64,000 bases of DNA from Planctomycetota bacterium (GTDB taxonomy: Bacteria; Planctomycetota; Planctomycetia; Pirellulales; Lacipirellulaceae), in contig JAADGV010000050.1 in assembly GCA_013152205.1 (NCBI GenBank), positions 57,321 through 121,320 on the forward strand. The letters run 5' to 3'. The position numbers were made by a program, and so were the translations under genes. The notes beneath the pieces are model-generated. The model saw nothing but the letters and a program-made list of their open reading frames with translations, did no database searches and was not told the DNA's origin. This document shows, piece by piece, positions 8,949 to 18,131 of this stretch (the first letter of the stretch is position 1; each line of letters begins with the position of its first letter).

Positions 8949-9392
8949 TCACTCGCTAAGTTGATCTGGTGCTGGTGGCTGAGCGGCAGATTTGTAGACG
9001 GCTCGGCTTATCAAAAGGAAGTTTCGGTTCATGAATTCGGTTACGGTCCCACTTACGCTCCACATGAGACGCTTCGACTCGTCGGCACCTTTTAGTGTGC
9101 GAGCTATCCGCTCGAGATTGAGGTTCGACAAACCGCCGAACTCTTGTCCATCGTCGGTGACGAAGGTTGCCCCGTCGCCATCTTGTCGAAAGTGTCCGAC
9201 CACATCAACAATCAGAGTGCCTTCGCGGAGGCGACGTTGCGAGTCTCCCTCTTCGGAGTCCAATAAAGCTCTGGCAGACGACGGTGTCCCAAAGTCATCC
9301 GGCGCAGCGTTTGTCGTGCTAAACTGGGCAGCACCGACTACTGCTATTACGCACAAAGCGACACCGCCCCAACGATAGACTTGTGTTGGCAT
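8949..9392 (-). CDS. Hypothetical secreted protein
   Basis: ORF with signal peptide; no family recognised. Confidence 0.5.
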   Translation of the reverse strand: MPTQVYRWGGVALCVIAVVGAAQFSTTNAAPDDFGTPSSARALLDSEEGDSQRRLREGTLIVDVVGHFRQDGDGATFVTDDGQEFGGLSNLNLERIARTLKGADESKRLMWSVSGTVTEFMNRNFLLISRAVYKSAAQPPAPDQLSE

Positions 9393-9452
9393 AACTACAG
9401 ATTCCTATGTCGTTGCTGAACGGATGCTAGTTGCTCGCAAGGCCTGCAATAG

Positions 9453-9836
9453 CTAGGAGCCTGGCCTCTTCATCGCCAAGCTGTGTAATATCAGGACCGA
9501 ACCGACCGAGATTAAACACCAACCAAGCCACTCGGGCGGTTTGATGACCTTTCGTTGCAAATTTCCCGTATCACTGGCGAGCGATACCATCAGGCCCTCT
9601 GCTGCCGTCGATCTAGTCCGCTCGGCTAGAAATCGTGTTGCTTCGTCCGTCAGGACATAGGTGCTAACCATACGGAGCTGTACACCCATGAGCACAATCA
9701 CTACGCCCAGAAAAAAGTATTGATTGCGATTGAATTCCACGTAGTCACCCCTTGTTGATTTGGGCCTGCAAAGATACGAGGAGCGATAAACTTGTTTTTC
9801 AACAGCGCACTGGCAGCCGAAAACGAGCGTTCGCAC
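9453..9836 (-). CDS. Hypothetical small membrane protein
   Basis: Two hydrophobic segments (YFFLGVVIVLMGVQL, WLGWCLISVGSVLIL); start probably internal to the listed ORF. Confidence 0.4.
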   Translation of the reverse strand: MRTLVFGCQCAVEKQVYRSSYLCRPKSTRGDYVEFNRNQYFFLGVVIVLMGVQLRMVSTYVLTDEATRFLAERTRSTAAEGLMVSLASDTGNLQRKVIKPPEWLGWCLISVGSVLILHSLAMKRPGS

Positions 9837-10132
9837 GTCATTGCTCAGTATCGAGTCGTCTACCCGTGCTTCTGCATCGAACCGTCCGCTTTAGCAATCG
9901 TGTCGATCGTAGGGCTGTCAGCGCAAGAAACGGACATGCCGATTACTGCTATTTTTTCGTCAACCTATCGATGGCGATGTTGGTTGTACGGCGTCGATTT
10001 TTCAATTTCTATGGGATTTAAGGGCTAGAACGCCTTGCCCTTTTCTGTTCGCAAGAGTGCTCTGCGCGAGAATGTTGTGGCCGATACCGCTAACGAATCC
10101 ACTTTGGGATCATAGTGACTCTCGGGTAAGGG

Positions 10133-11998
10133 CTACTCAACCGTTACGCTTTTTGCCAAATTGCGCGGTTTGTCGACATCGCAGCCGCGTACTAGGGCGA
10201 TGTGGTACGCCAGTAGTTGCAGCGGTATCGAGGCGACAATCGGTTGCAGGAAGTCGGCGACCGCGGGCACAAGTAATACGTCGTCGGCGATGTCGGTGAC
10301 GCGGCTGTCGATATCGTCGACCACGGCAATCACTGGCCCACCGCGGGCTTTGATTTCTTCGAGATTGGCGATGACTTTGTCGTAGACGGCTCCTTTGGGA
10401 ACGATAAATACGCTAGGCGTGTGTTCATCGACCAAGGCAATCGGCCCATGCTTCATTTCTGCCGCAGGATACCCCTCGGCGTGGATGTAGCTGATTTCTT
10501 TGAGTTTGAGTGCCCCTTCCAATGCGGCTGGGAAATTGTACTGTCGGCCCAGGTATAGGAAGTTGTTGCAGTGCGCATATTTTTCGGCGATGCGGCGTGT
10601 TTCGTCATGCGTCTCGAGTGCTTGTTCGATTTGGTTGGGCAACGCTTCTAACTCGGCAATGATGTTCAGCCCTGCCTCGTAGCTAAGATGGTGCAGTCGG
10701 CCAAAGTACAAAGCCAACATCGACATCACTACGCATTGCGAAGTAAAGGCTTTGGTCGAAGCGACGCCAATTTCTGGACCCGCGTGCAGATAGATCCCGC
10801 CATCGGCTTCCCGGGCGATCGTGCTGCCAACGACATTGCAAATGGCCATGGTGGCATGGCCTTTGCGTTTCATCTCGCGCAGTGCTGCCAGCGTGTCGAT
10901 CGTCTCGCCGCTTTGAGTCAGAGCAAACAGCAGAGTTTGCGGAGACAACGGCGGGTTGCGATAGCGAAGTTCGCTTGCATATTCCACTTCGACCGGAATA
11001 CGAGCCAAGGATTCGATCATGTACTCGCCCACGAGCGACGAGTGCCAACTGGTTCCGCACGCGGTCAACACAAATCGCTGCACGGATTGCAACTGTTGGG
11101 CGGTAAGGTTCAAACCGCCGAAGACGGCCGTCGCTGCATCTTTGTCGAGCCTGCCGCGGACGGCATTGCGCACTGATTCGGGTTGTTCGAAAATCTCTTT
11201 GAGCATGTAGTGAGCGTAGCTGCCGAGATCGATATCGGTGCTTTCAATTTCAAGCAATTTCACGTCATGGTGCACATCCCCTTGATCGCGATGGATCACG
11301 CGAATTGCCTCAGGGGTGATGACCGCGATTTCATGGTCGGCCAGATAAACGATTTTGTCGGTATGCCCCGCCAAGGGCGAGCCATCGCTGGCAATAAAGT
11401 GTTCGCCATCACCAACGCCGATAACTAGCGGGCTACCCAATCGGGCGACGACGATTGCTTCGGGCCAATCGCGAAATACGATCGCCAAGCCGTAGGTGCC
11501 GCGCAGTTGTAAGAGGGCGTTTTGTACGGCCTCGACTAACGGAGCGTAGGGATCGATCGAGTCGTGAACTTCGGCAGGCAGATTTTCAAGCTCGGTGGCG
11601 ATCAAGTGCGCTACCACTTCGCTATCCGTCGCAGAATGAAATTCGCAACCTTGCTCGACAAGCCGCTCTTTGATGGCCCGAAAATTCTCGATCACGCCGT
11701 TGTGAACCAGCGCCAACTTTTTGTTTCCGCCAAAATGAGGGTGAGCATTTTCATTGGTTGCCTTGCCATGGGTCGCCCAACGGGTGTGGCCGATGCCGAT
11801 CGAGCCGGGGGTTGGGGAGTCGACAAGTGCCCGAGACAAATCCTCCACTCGCCCTGCCGTCTTGGTCACCGAGAGTCGGCCCGCTTCAAGCGTCGCCAAG
11901 CCTGAGCTGTCGTACCCTCGGTACTCAAGCCGTCGCAAACCTTCGAGTAAGAAGTCTGAGGCTTCGCCTCGACCCACGTATCCAACAATGCCACACAT
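10133..11998 (-). CDS. glmS: Glutamine-fructose-6-phosphate aminotransferase (isomerizing)
   Basis: MCGIVGYVGRGEASDFLLEGLRRLEYRGYDSSG, GIGHTRWATHG, TACGTSWHSSLVGEY, CDVDKPRNLAKSVTVE. Confidence 0.97.
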   Translation of the reverse strand: MCGIVGYVGRGEASDFLLEGLRRLEYRGYDSSGLATLEAGRLSVTKTAGRVEDLSRALVDSPTPGSIGIGHTRWATHGKATNENAHPHFGGNKKLALVHNGVIENFRAIKERLVEQGCEFHSATDSEVVAHLIATELENLPAEVHDSIDPYAPLVEAVQNALLQLRGTYGLAIVFRDWPEAIVVARLGSPLVIGVGDGEHFIASDGSPLAGHTDKIVYLADHEIAVITPEAIRVIHRDQGDVHHDVKLLEIESTDIDLGSYAHYMLKEIFEQPESVRNAVRGRLDKDAATAVFGGLNLTAQQLQSVQRFVLTACGTSWHSSLVGEYMIESLARIPVEVEYASELRYRNPPLSPQTLLFALTQSGETIDTLAALREMKRKGHATMAICNVVGSTIAREADGGIYLHAGPEIGVASTKAFTSQCVVMSMLALYFGRLHHLSYEAGLNIIAELEALPNQIEQALETHDETRRIAEKYAHCNNFLYLGRQYNFPAALEGALKLKEISYIHAEGYPAAEMKHGPIALVDEHTPSVFIVPKGAVYDKVIANLEEIKARGGPVIAVVDDIDSRVTDIADDVLLVPAVADFLQPIVASIPLQLLAYHIALVRGCDVDKPRNLAKSVTVE

Positions 11999-12257
11999 GC
12001 GATTTCCAAGTTCTTGCTATCGATTCCATGGGTGCTAGCACAAGCCGCGAGGTTTCCCGGCGTGTGTTCCTACTGGCAGGGTAGCAGTTTGGGCGAAATC
12101 GGGCCAACGGAGTTCTGCTGTTTCTCTGCAAAAATAGGGGATTCAGCGAATGTATGCCGGAAAGAGTTCGCTGACAGTTTGCCTCAATTGCCGTGGAGCG
12201 GTTTTGTAGATTTAGCTATTACTGATCGCCTCAATCCCTATTGCTAGAGTTCCGACC

Positions 12258-13028
12258 ATGACTTCACCTCGATCTACGAATAGCTGCACGCTGGTTATCC
12301 CGGCCCGACGACGCTCGACTCGGCTGCCGGATAAGCTCCTCTTGCGCGAGACGGGCAAGAGCGTTTTGCAGCATACCTATGAAGCTGCCTGTCAAACTCG
12401 TTGCCCAAGTGTGATTTTGATTGCCACGGACGACAACGAAATTGCAGCCGAGGCGCGGCGTTTTGGAGCCCAGGTGGTGATGACTAGCCCCGACTGTGCC
12501 AGTGGCACCGACCGCGTGGCTGAGGCAGTGCGCGACAGCGATCGATCAAGTGTTGTCCTCAACTTACAAGGTGACGAACCAGACATCGATCCACAAGCGG
12601 TTGACGCACTCATCGAGTCGCTGTGGGCCAATCCCTTGGCATCGATGGCAACACTCGCCACGCCGATCCATGATCGGACGTTGCTTGAAGACCCGGCATG
12701 TGTAAAGGTGGTGTTCGATTTTTCTGGGCAAGCGCTCTACTTTAGTCGCAATCCAATACCCCACGCCAGAGATTGGCAAGACGACTTGCTCGAAGCCACG
12801 CCGCCGCTGTTCTACCAGCACATCGGCGTCTACGCCTATCGGCGCGATCTCTTGCTGCGCATCGCTTCGTTGCCGCCTGGCCGCATGGAGCAGCTTGAAA
12901 AACTCGAACAATTGCGAGTTTTGGAAAACGGCGAGAAGATCATGATTACGGTCGTCGACGAGCCGTCCCGCGGAATCGATACGCCCGACGACTACGCGGC
13001 CTTCGTCTCGCGACGCCGGGCTGGCTAG
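12258..13028 (+). CDS. kdsB: 3-deoxy-manno-octulosonate cytidylyltransferase
   Basis: VIPARRRSTRLPDK, NLQGDEPDIDPQAVD, ALYFSRNPIPHARD, GVYAYRRDLLLRIA. Confidence 0.92.
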   Translation: MTSPRSTNSCTLVIPARRRSTRLPDKLLLRETGKSVLQHTYEAACQTRCPSVILIATDDNEIAAEARRFGAQVVMTSPDCASGTDRVAEAVRDSDRSSVVLNLQGDEPDIDPQAVDALIESLWANPLASMATLATPIHDRTLLEDPACVKVVFDFSGQALYFSRNPIPHARDWQDDLLEATPPLFYQHIGVYAYRRDLLLRIASLPPGRMEQLEKLEQLRVLENGEKIMITVVDEPSRGIDTPDDYAAFVSRRRAG

Positions 13029-13103
13029 AGGCAGTAGTTCCAAGTTTGGTGTGCCTGATCGCACAGAACGCAAGCCTTTTACGCCAAAGGCGTTTCACAC
13101 CGT

Positions 13104-13139
13104 AGCCCAGGGTCGCCGCGCAGCGGCGCACCCTGGGTT
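13104..13139. repeat. Family E hairpin (CCCAGGGTCGCCGC...GCGGCGCACCCTGGG)
   Basis: Inverted arms; related hairpins near 32220-32270 and 32424-32477. Confidence 0.6.
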
Positions 13140-13365
13140 GCAGGTCTCCGAAAACCCCAACCCTGAAAGGGTTGTACAATCAGCGTACGATCGAAAAGAA
13201 TTGCCCAGAAAACGTGATGTTTCAACTTGTAGAACCCTTTCGGGGTATTCGCCTAATGGCGAGTCGTCTGGTTAGACCAAAACTTGGGACTGCTGAGTGC
13301 GGCTTTGCCACACAGTGCTTTGAGATAGGTATCGGTCGGAGCTTGTGTACCGTAAAATTGCACCG

Positions 13366-14379
13366 ATGGCTGATGCAACTTCCAAAATGCCCCTCCCGCT
13401 GCTCGTTACCGGTGTTGCCGGTGTTGCAGGGTACAATGCGCTGGCCTATTTTCAACAAAAATTCCCGGGACAAGTCGTTGGCATTCGGCAAAAAGACAAT
13501 TGGCCCCTCTCGGGACCAGGAATCGAAGCCTGCGATGCTGAAGATCGGGCGGGCTTAGCCAAACTCTTCGACCGTTATCAATTTCGCTCCGTGTTGAACT
13601 GCGCTGGCAATTGTGCGCTGCGCAGCTGCGAACTCGACTCTCGGCTAGCTTGGCGTACCAATGTCGAAGGGCTGGTCAGTTTGCTGTCGATTGTCGCGGA
13701 CGAGCCCGTGCGTTTGGTTCACACTTCGATCGACCTGGTTTTTGCGGGCCTCGATTCCTACCCAAGCGATTGGGCCGGTTACACCGAACAACAGACAACC
13801 GATCCCATCACGGTCTACGGAAAAACCATGGTTGCAGCAGAACGGTTGCTAGCCGATTGGATGCCGCAGGCGTGTGTGCTAAGAATCTCGTTGCCCATGG
13901 GAATAAGCTTCAACGGTCATGCTGGGGCCATCGATTGGATTCAATCGCGTTTTAAGAAAGGTCGCCCAGCGACGCTCTACTTCGACGAGGTACGCACTCC
14001 CACTTATGTCGACTGCCTAAATCGCGTTTACGAAAAATCGTTTCTCAGCAACCTCAGCGGGTTGCATCATGCCGGTGGCCCGCGGCAATTGTCGCTCTAC
14101 GAGATTGCTCAGGTGATTAACCGAGCGGGTGGCTACGATCCCGATTTATTGATGGGTTGCCCTCGGCTTGATGCAGGCCCCATCCCTCCGCGGGCTGGCA
14201 ACGTGACTCTCGATTCCTCGCAGCTTGCGCGAGAACTTGATTGCCTGCCATTCGATCCCTGGCCCCTCGACGAGGCCTTGGTGCCAACCCACAAACAATG
14301 GCACTACGAGCGAAATGGCAACCCAGGATCGCCAGAGCTACTGGCCGACGTGCTTTGCAACAACCCGCGGTTTTGCTAA
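13366..14379 (+). CDS. RmlD/SDR-type NAD(P)-dependent reductase-like protein
   Basis: TGVAGVAGYNALAYF Rossmann motif, VLNCAGNCALRSCELDSRLAWRTNVEG, VYGKTMVAAERLL. Confidence 0.75.
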   Translation: MADATSKMPLPLLVTGVAGVAGYNALAYFQQKFPGQVVGIRQKDNWPLSGPGIEACDAEDRAGLAKLFDRYQFRSVLNCAGNCALRSCELDSRLAWRTNVEGLVSLLSIVADEPVRLVHTSIDLVFAGLDSYPSDWAGYTEQQTTDPITVYGKTMVAAERLLADWMPQACVLRISLPMGISFNGHAGAIDWIQSRFKKGRPATLYFDEVRTPTYVDCLNRVYEKSFLSNLSGLHHAGGPRQLSLYEIAQVINRAGGYDPDLLMGCPRLDAGPIPPRAGNVTLDSSQLARELDCLPFDPWPLDEALVPTHKQWHYERNGNPGSPELLADVLCNNPRFC

Positions 14380-14387
14380 TTGACTCA

Positions 14388-14552
14388 AACTGAAAACAAG
14401 GACAGAATTTTACCACGGAGTCACGGGGGACACAGAGTATTTCGAATTGAAAAAAGTCGAATCATACCCTACTCCAAATTGGATGGGGTGGCTGTTTTCT
14501 CAGTGTCCCCCGTGACTCCGTGGTTATTCTCTTTTCACTTTGAGTAATTGAG
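14388..14552. repeat. Family A long hairpin repeat
   Basis: accacggagtcacgggggacacagag ... ctcagtgtcccccgtgactccgtggt. Confidence 0.85.
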
Positions 14553-14560
14553 TATGCTGC

Positions 14561-14617
14561 CGGACCGCCACGCAGTCCTGGGGACTCCGGAGGCAAGTGT
14601 GCCTCCGGCTATCAGTC
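14561..14617. repeat. Family F hairpin repeat (ccggaccgccacg..ggaggcaagtgtgcctcc)
   Basis: Inverted related copy at about 24755-24815. Confidence 0.6.
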
Positions 14618-14641
14618 AAGTCGCAATTTTGAAAGCGGCAC

Positions 14642-15214
14642 TTACGCTTGTCGCAAGCGTTCCCACATCAAAATTGCAACGATCGTTTTTGCGTCTTCAA
14701 TTTCGCCCCGTTCGACCATAGCAACGGCATCTTGCCAGTCGACAATCAAGTTTTCGATCTGTTCGCCCGCCTCGCGAGCCGGGGGGCCCTGCTGTAGACC
14801 TTCAGCCACGAACACATACATCCGCTCGTTAAGAATTCCCGGGGACATAAAAAACGCCGGCAGTTCCCGCCAGTTGTCGGCCGTATAGCCAGTCTCCTCT
14901 TGCAATTCGCGCGAGGCGGTAACCCCCGGCGGTTCGTTGGGGTCGATCGTTCCAGCGGGAAGTTCGATCAGCGTCTTAGAAACGGCAACCCGAAAGTTGC
15001 GGATCAAGCAGACACGGTTTTTTTCGAGCAAGGGGACAATCGTCACCGCCCCGGGATGTATGACGACTTGGCGTGCTACCGCAGGTCGATTGGGCCCTGT
15101 CTCGACAAATCGCTCCACGACGTCGAATCGAGGGGTTTTTAGGAGAATTTGTTCGTTGTCGGGCATGGCAGGGCTCCTGGAGGGCGGATTTTGAGGGGGG
15201 CTGGATCTGGGCAC
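14642..15214 (-). CDS. NUDIX hydrolase (ADP-ribose pyrophosphatase-like)
   Basis: GTIDPNEPPGVTASRELQEETGYTAD NUDIX box. Confidence 0.88.
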   Translation of the reverse strand: MPRSSPPQNPPSRSPAMPDNEQILLKTPRFDVVERFVETGPNRPAVARQVVIHPGAVTIVPLLEKNRVCLIRNFRVAVSKTLIELPAGTIDPNEPPGVTASRELQEETGYTADNWRELPAFFMSPGILNERMYVFVAEGLQQGPPAREAGEQIENLIVDWQDAVAMVERGEIEDAKTIVAILMWERLRQA

Positions 15215-15394
15215 TCAAATTCTTTTCGTTAACTGGCGATTGTGCAAGCAGTTTCAACGGTCTCTATGGAAATCTGATGCGAGAAGCTGGCATTTACTGG
15301 CTACGGCGATTTGGAAAGGTTTGCCGAGTCTGCCAACCGTTGATAGTATATCTGTAACAAACCACGTCGTCTCAAAGCTGGCCTACGTGACATC

Positions 15395-16453
15395 ATGCTG
15401 AATCACTCGACCGAAAAATGGAGCTTACGTGTTGGACGCTGGCGCAATGTCGACCTGCGTCTGCACATTCAATTGCCGCTGCTGGCGTTAGTAGCCTTTA
15501 TGGCGGACCTCGCTGAGCCTTGGACGGTAATGTGGGCCCTCGTGGTGCTAGTCGTAAGCGTCGCCCTGCACGAAGTGGCTCGCGTCGTTGCAGCAGGTCG
15601 TGTGGGTGGCCACGCCACCTCGGTCGTTCTCGGACCAGTTGGCGGGTTGACGAAGCTTCACTTGCCAGTTGATCCACCTGCGCATTTGATCACCGCCCTT
15701 GTGGGGCCGATGGTTTTTTTCGTCCTGATGGTACTTGCCGGCTGTGGTTTGGCCTTGGCAGAAGATCGTCAGGTCCATCGACTTTTGCTAGACCCAGTTG
15801 CTCCGCCGATCGCTGTCGCGTTTAACGCCTCGACATTCCACACCGTTGGCCAGCTCGTTGTTTGGGTCAATTGGTGCTTGCTTCTCGTCAGCCTATTGCC
15901 AATCGAACCGTGCGCAGGAGCCGAGCTGTTGCGAAGCGTACTTTGGCCGATTGTTGGTAGGGCAAGCGCCCGAGTTGCTACCTCGCACTTTGCACTCGTA
16001 ACGGGAGCAATCCTGACACTAGTTGCGCTGGTACTACTTCAAAAGGAAAGCTCTACGGTAATGCTTAGCACTCATGTACCGGCGTGGTTCCCATTGGCGA
16101 TCGCCTCGGTTTTTCTACTCTACGGCGGCAGAAGAACTGCGACTACGCGGCGTTACGATGTCGGGATTGGTATCGATGAATTCGACTCGGACGACGAAGA
16201 ATGGCTAGCGAGCGAGTGGCTCGAGGACGACCGTGAAGCCGTGCTCGTCGAACATTTGCAAGACAAGCAACAAGAAGCTCTCGACCGTAAGCGTCGCCAG
16301 CGCGAAGCCAACGAAGATGCTCGCGTCGACGCCATTCTCGCAAGGCTGCGTGATTCTACTTTCGAGCAGCTTTCAGAAGAAGAACGAGCTACGTTGAAGC
16401 GAGCAAGTCGCCGATACCGCCAACGCCGCAACCAACCTAGCAATGACGAGTAG
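15395..16453 (+). CDS. Site-2-protease (M50)-like membrane protein with altered catalytic motifs
   Basis: LHEVARVVAAGRVGGHATSVVLGPVGGL aligns with the M50 HExxH region; multiple TM segments; charged C-terminal tail. Confidence 0.6.
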   Translation: MLNHSTEKWSLRVGRWRNVDLRLHIQLPLLALVAFMADLAEPWTVMWALVVLVVSVALHEVARVVAAGRVGGHATSVVLGPVGGLTKLHLPVDPPAHLITALVGPMVFFVLMVLAGCGLALAEDRQVHRLLLDPVAPPIAVAFNASTFHTVGQLVVWVNWCLLLVSLLPIEPCAGAELLRSVLWPIVGRASARVATSHFALVTGAILTLVALVLLQKESSTVMLSTHVPAWFPLAIASVFLLYGGRRTATTRRYDVGIGIDEFDSDDEEWLASEWLEDDREAVLVEHLQDKQQEALDRKRRQREANEDARVDAILARLRDSTFEQLSEEERATLKRASRRYRQRRNQPSNDE

Positions 16454-16696
16454 TTCGTCCTCTCTATTCTATGGCCCCGTCATGCCAATATTTTGCGCTG
16501 CCCTCGCCGGGCGATTTTCACTATTGCGAGAGCAGGGCCTTTGCTCGCACAATCCGCATGACCGGTCTAATCGAAAACTACTCTGGTTTTACTCGGCTTC
16601 TATGAGCCTTGCAGCAGGCGACGTTTACTCTTGGCTCGTATGCTTGTGAAGAGTTCGCCTTGATAACTACTAGGGCATCTTTGCCCAGAGATTGCG

Positions 16697-17446
16697 TTGA
16701 GTCTTTCGCTGCAAACAATCGAAAACGAAGTCGGTCCCGACGCCGTAGAACTCCAGCTTCTCGGTAGTGTTGGAACGATCTTAGGTATCCCTAGCTGCAA
16801 CTTAGGCCTCTACCAGAAGCAGTCGGAGCTATTTTCGGGTTTAGTGCAATCGATAACCCATGCGATTGACGCCAAAGACCATTACACTTCGGGCCATGTC
16901 AACCGCGTTGCCAAGTTGTCGGTCGCATTGGCAAAACAGATGGGGCTCGATAAAGAGTCGCTCGAAACGGTTTACCTCGGCGGGTTGCTACACGATGTTG
17001 GTAAAATTGGCCTCGACGACAGCATCCTAAACAAGCCGGGGCAACTGACGGTCGAAGAGTACGATCAGGTCAAGCAACATCCGGAATTCGGATATAGTAT
17101 TCTCAAAGGCATCCAAGAATTAGACGAAGTGCTACCCATCGTACTACACCATCACGAAAACTGGGACGGCAGCGGTTATCCCCATAGGTTGGCTGGTAAC
17201 GAAATCCCTATTATGGCGAGAATCGTAGCCGTGGCAGATGCGTTTGACGCCATGTCGAGTGATCGCCCTTACCGAAACGGCTTGCCAAACGAGGAAGTCG
17301 ACTCCATCTTGCGCGAAGGCGCAGGCGTACAATGGGACGCCCGCGTCATTGAAGCCTTTTTTGCCATCCGAAGCGACATTCCCCTGCTCACTTCAAATCT
17401 TCCCACTCAAGAGACTTCGCCAGAAGAGGTTCTTGTAGTAAACTGA
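16697..17446 (+). CDS. HD-GYP domain phosphodiesterase-like protein (N-terminus uncertain)
   Basis: GHVNRVAKLSVALA, GGLLHDVGKIGLDDSILNKPG, HHHENWDGSGYPHRLAGNEIPIMARIVAVADAFDAMSSDRPYR. Confidence 0.85.
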   Translation: MSLSLQTIENEVGPDAVELQLLGSVGTILGIPSCNLGLYQKQSELFSGLVQSITHAIDAKDHYTSGHVNRVAKLSVALAKQMGLDKESLETVYLGGLLHDVGKIGLDDSILNKPGQLTVEEYDQVKQHPEFGYSILKGIQELDEVLPIVLHHHENWDGSGYPHRLAGNEIPIMARIVAVADAFDAMSSDRPYRNGLPNEEVDSILREGAGVQWDARVIEAFFAIRSDIPLLTSNLPTQETSPEEVLVVN

Positions 17447-17450
17447 GCCT

Positions 17451-17939
17451 ATGGCTCGATATGCACAAGACCGCGAAGATTTGCTCCGTGATGCGAAGGC
17501 GCTCCGGCATCGTGTTGAGCTACGGATCACGGACGACGACCGCTCGACGATTGTCTTCGCCGGTTTCCGAATGCATGGCGCCCTTAGCCTCTATTTCGAC
17601 CAGGATCCCGCCTACCATTTCAATAGCAGCAAACAGCTTCGTCGGGCGTATTGGGAAGGGCAAATAGTAAAGGCAGAGCTGGGCCAACTGGTTGCGTTGC
17701 GAACTTCTCGCACCGAGGCCGCCGTCGTTATGCTCCGACACGAAATGACCGCCGACGAGCAACAGCAATTTTGCGACCAGCTAACAGACCGCCTGCAAAT
17801 ATTGGCGGATCGACTACAGAAAAACCACTTCGAAATCACTGGGGTTGTACCCGAGGGCAGCGATGTCGTCGATCGGCTAAAGACTTGGCTAGATCAATTC
17901 CAGAGCGTACTGATTGCCGAGACCCCGCGAGTTGCTTAA
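17451..17939 (+). CDS. Conserved-looking hypothetical protein next to HD-GYP gene
   Basis: ORF begins 4 bp after the HD-GYP stop; no family recognised. Confidence 0.5.
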   Translation: MARYAQDREDLLRDAKALRHRVELRITDDDRSTIVFAGFRMHGALSLYFDQDPAYHFNSSKQLRRAYWEGQIVKAELGQLVALRTSRTEAAVVMLRHEMTADEQQQFCDQLTDRLQILADRLQKNHFEITGVVPEGSDVVDRLKTWLDQFQSVLIAETPRVA

Positions 17940-17999
17940 CTCAAAGTGAAAAGAGAATCACCCCAGCGAGGTAGAGCCGCAACCCAAAAAGTAAATATT

Positions 18000-18128
18000 T
18001 CTCGCAAAGGCGCTAAGTCGCAAAGGAAAGACAAGAAAGGGATTGTCTCGCAGAGGCGCAGAGACAGCAGAGAAAACTGGAAAGCCGTAGATCTGCCGTC
18101 TCAGCGTCTCTGCGAGATCCAATAAATC
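18000..18128. repeat. Family B long hairpin repeat, copy 2
   Basis: tctcgcaaaggcgctaagtcgcaaagg and a nested ctcgcagaggcgcagagac / gtctcagcgtctctgcgag arm pair. Confidence 0.7.
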
Positions 18129-18131
18129 ACC

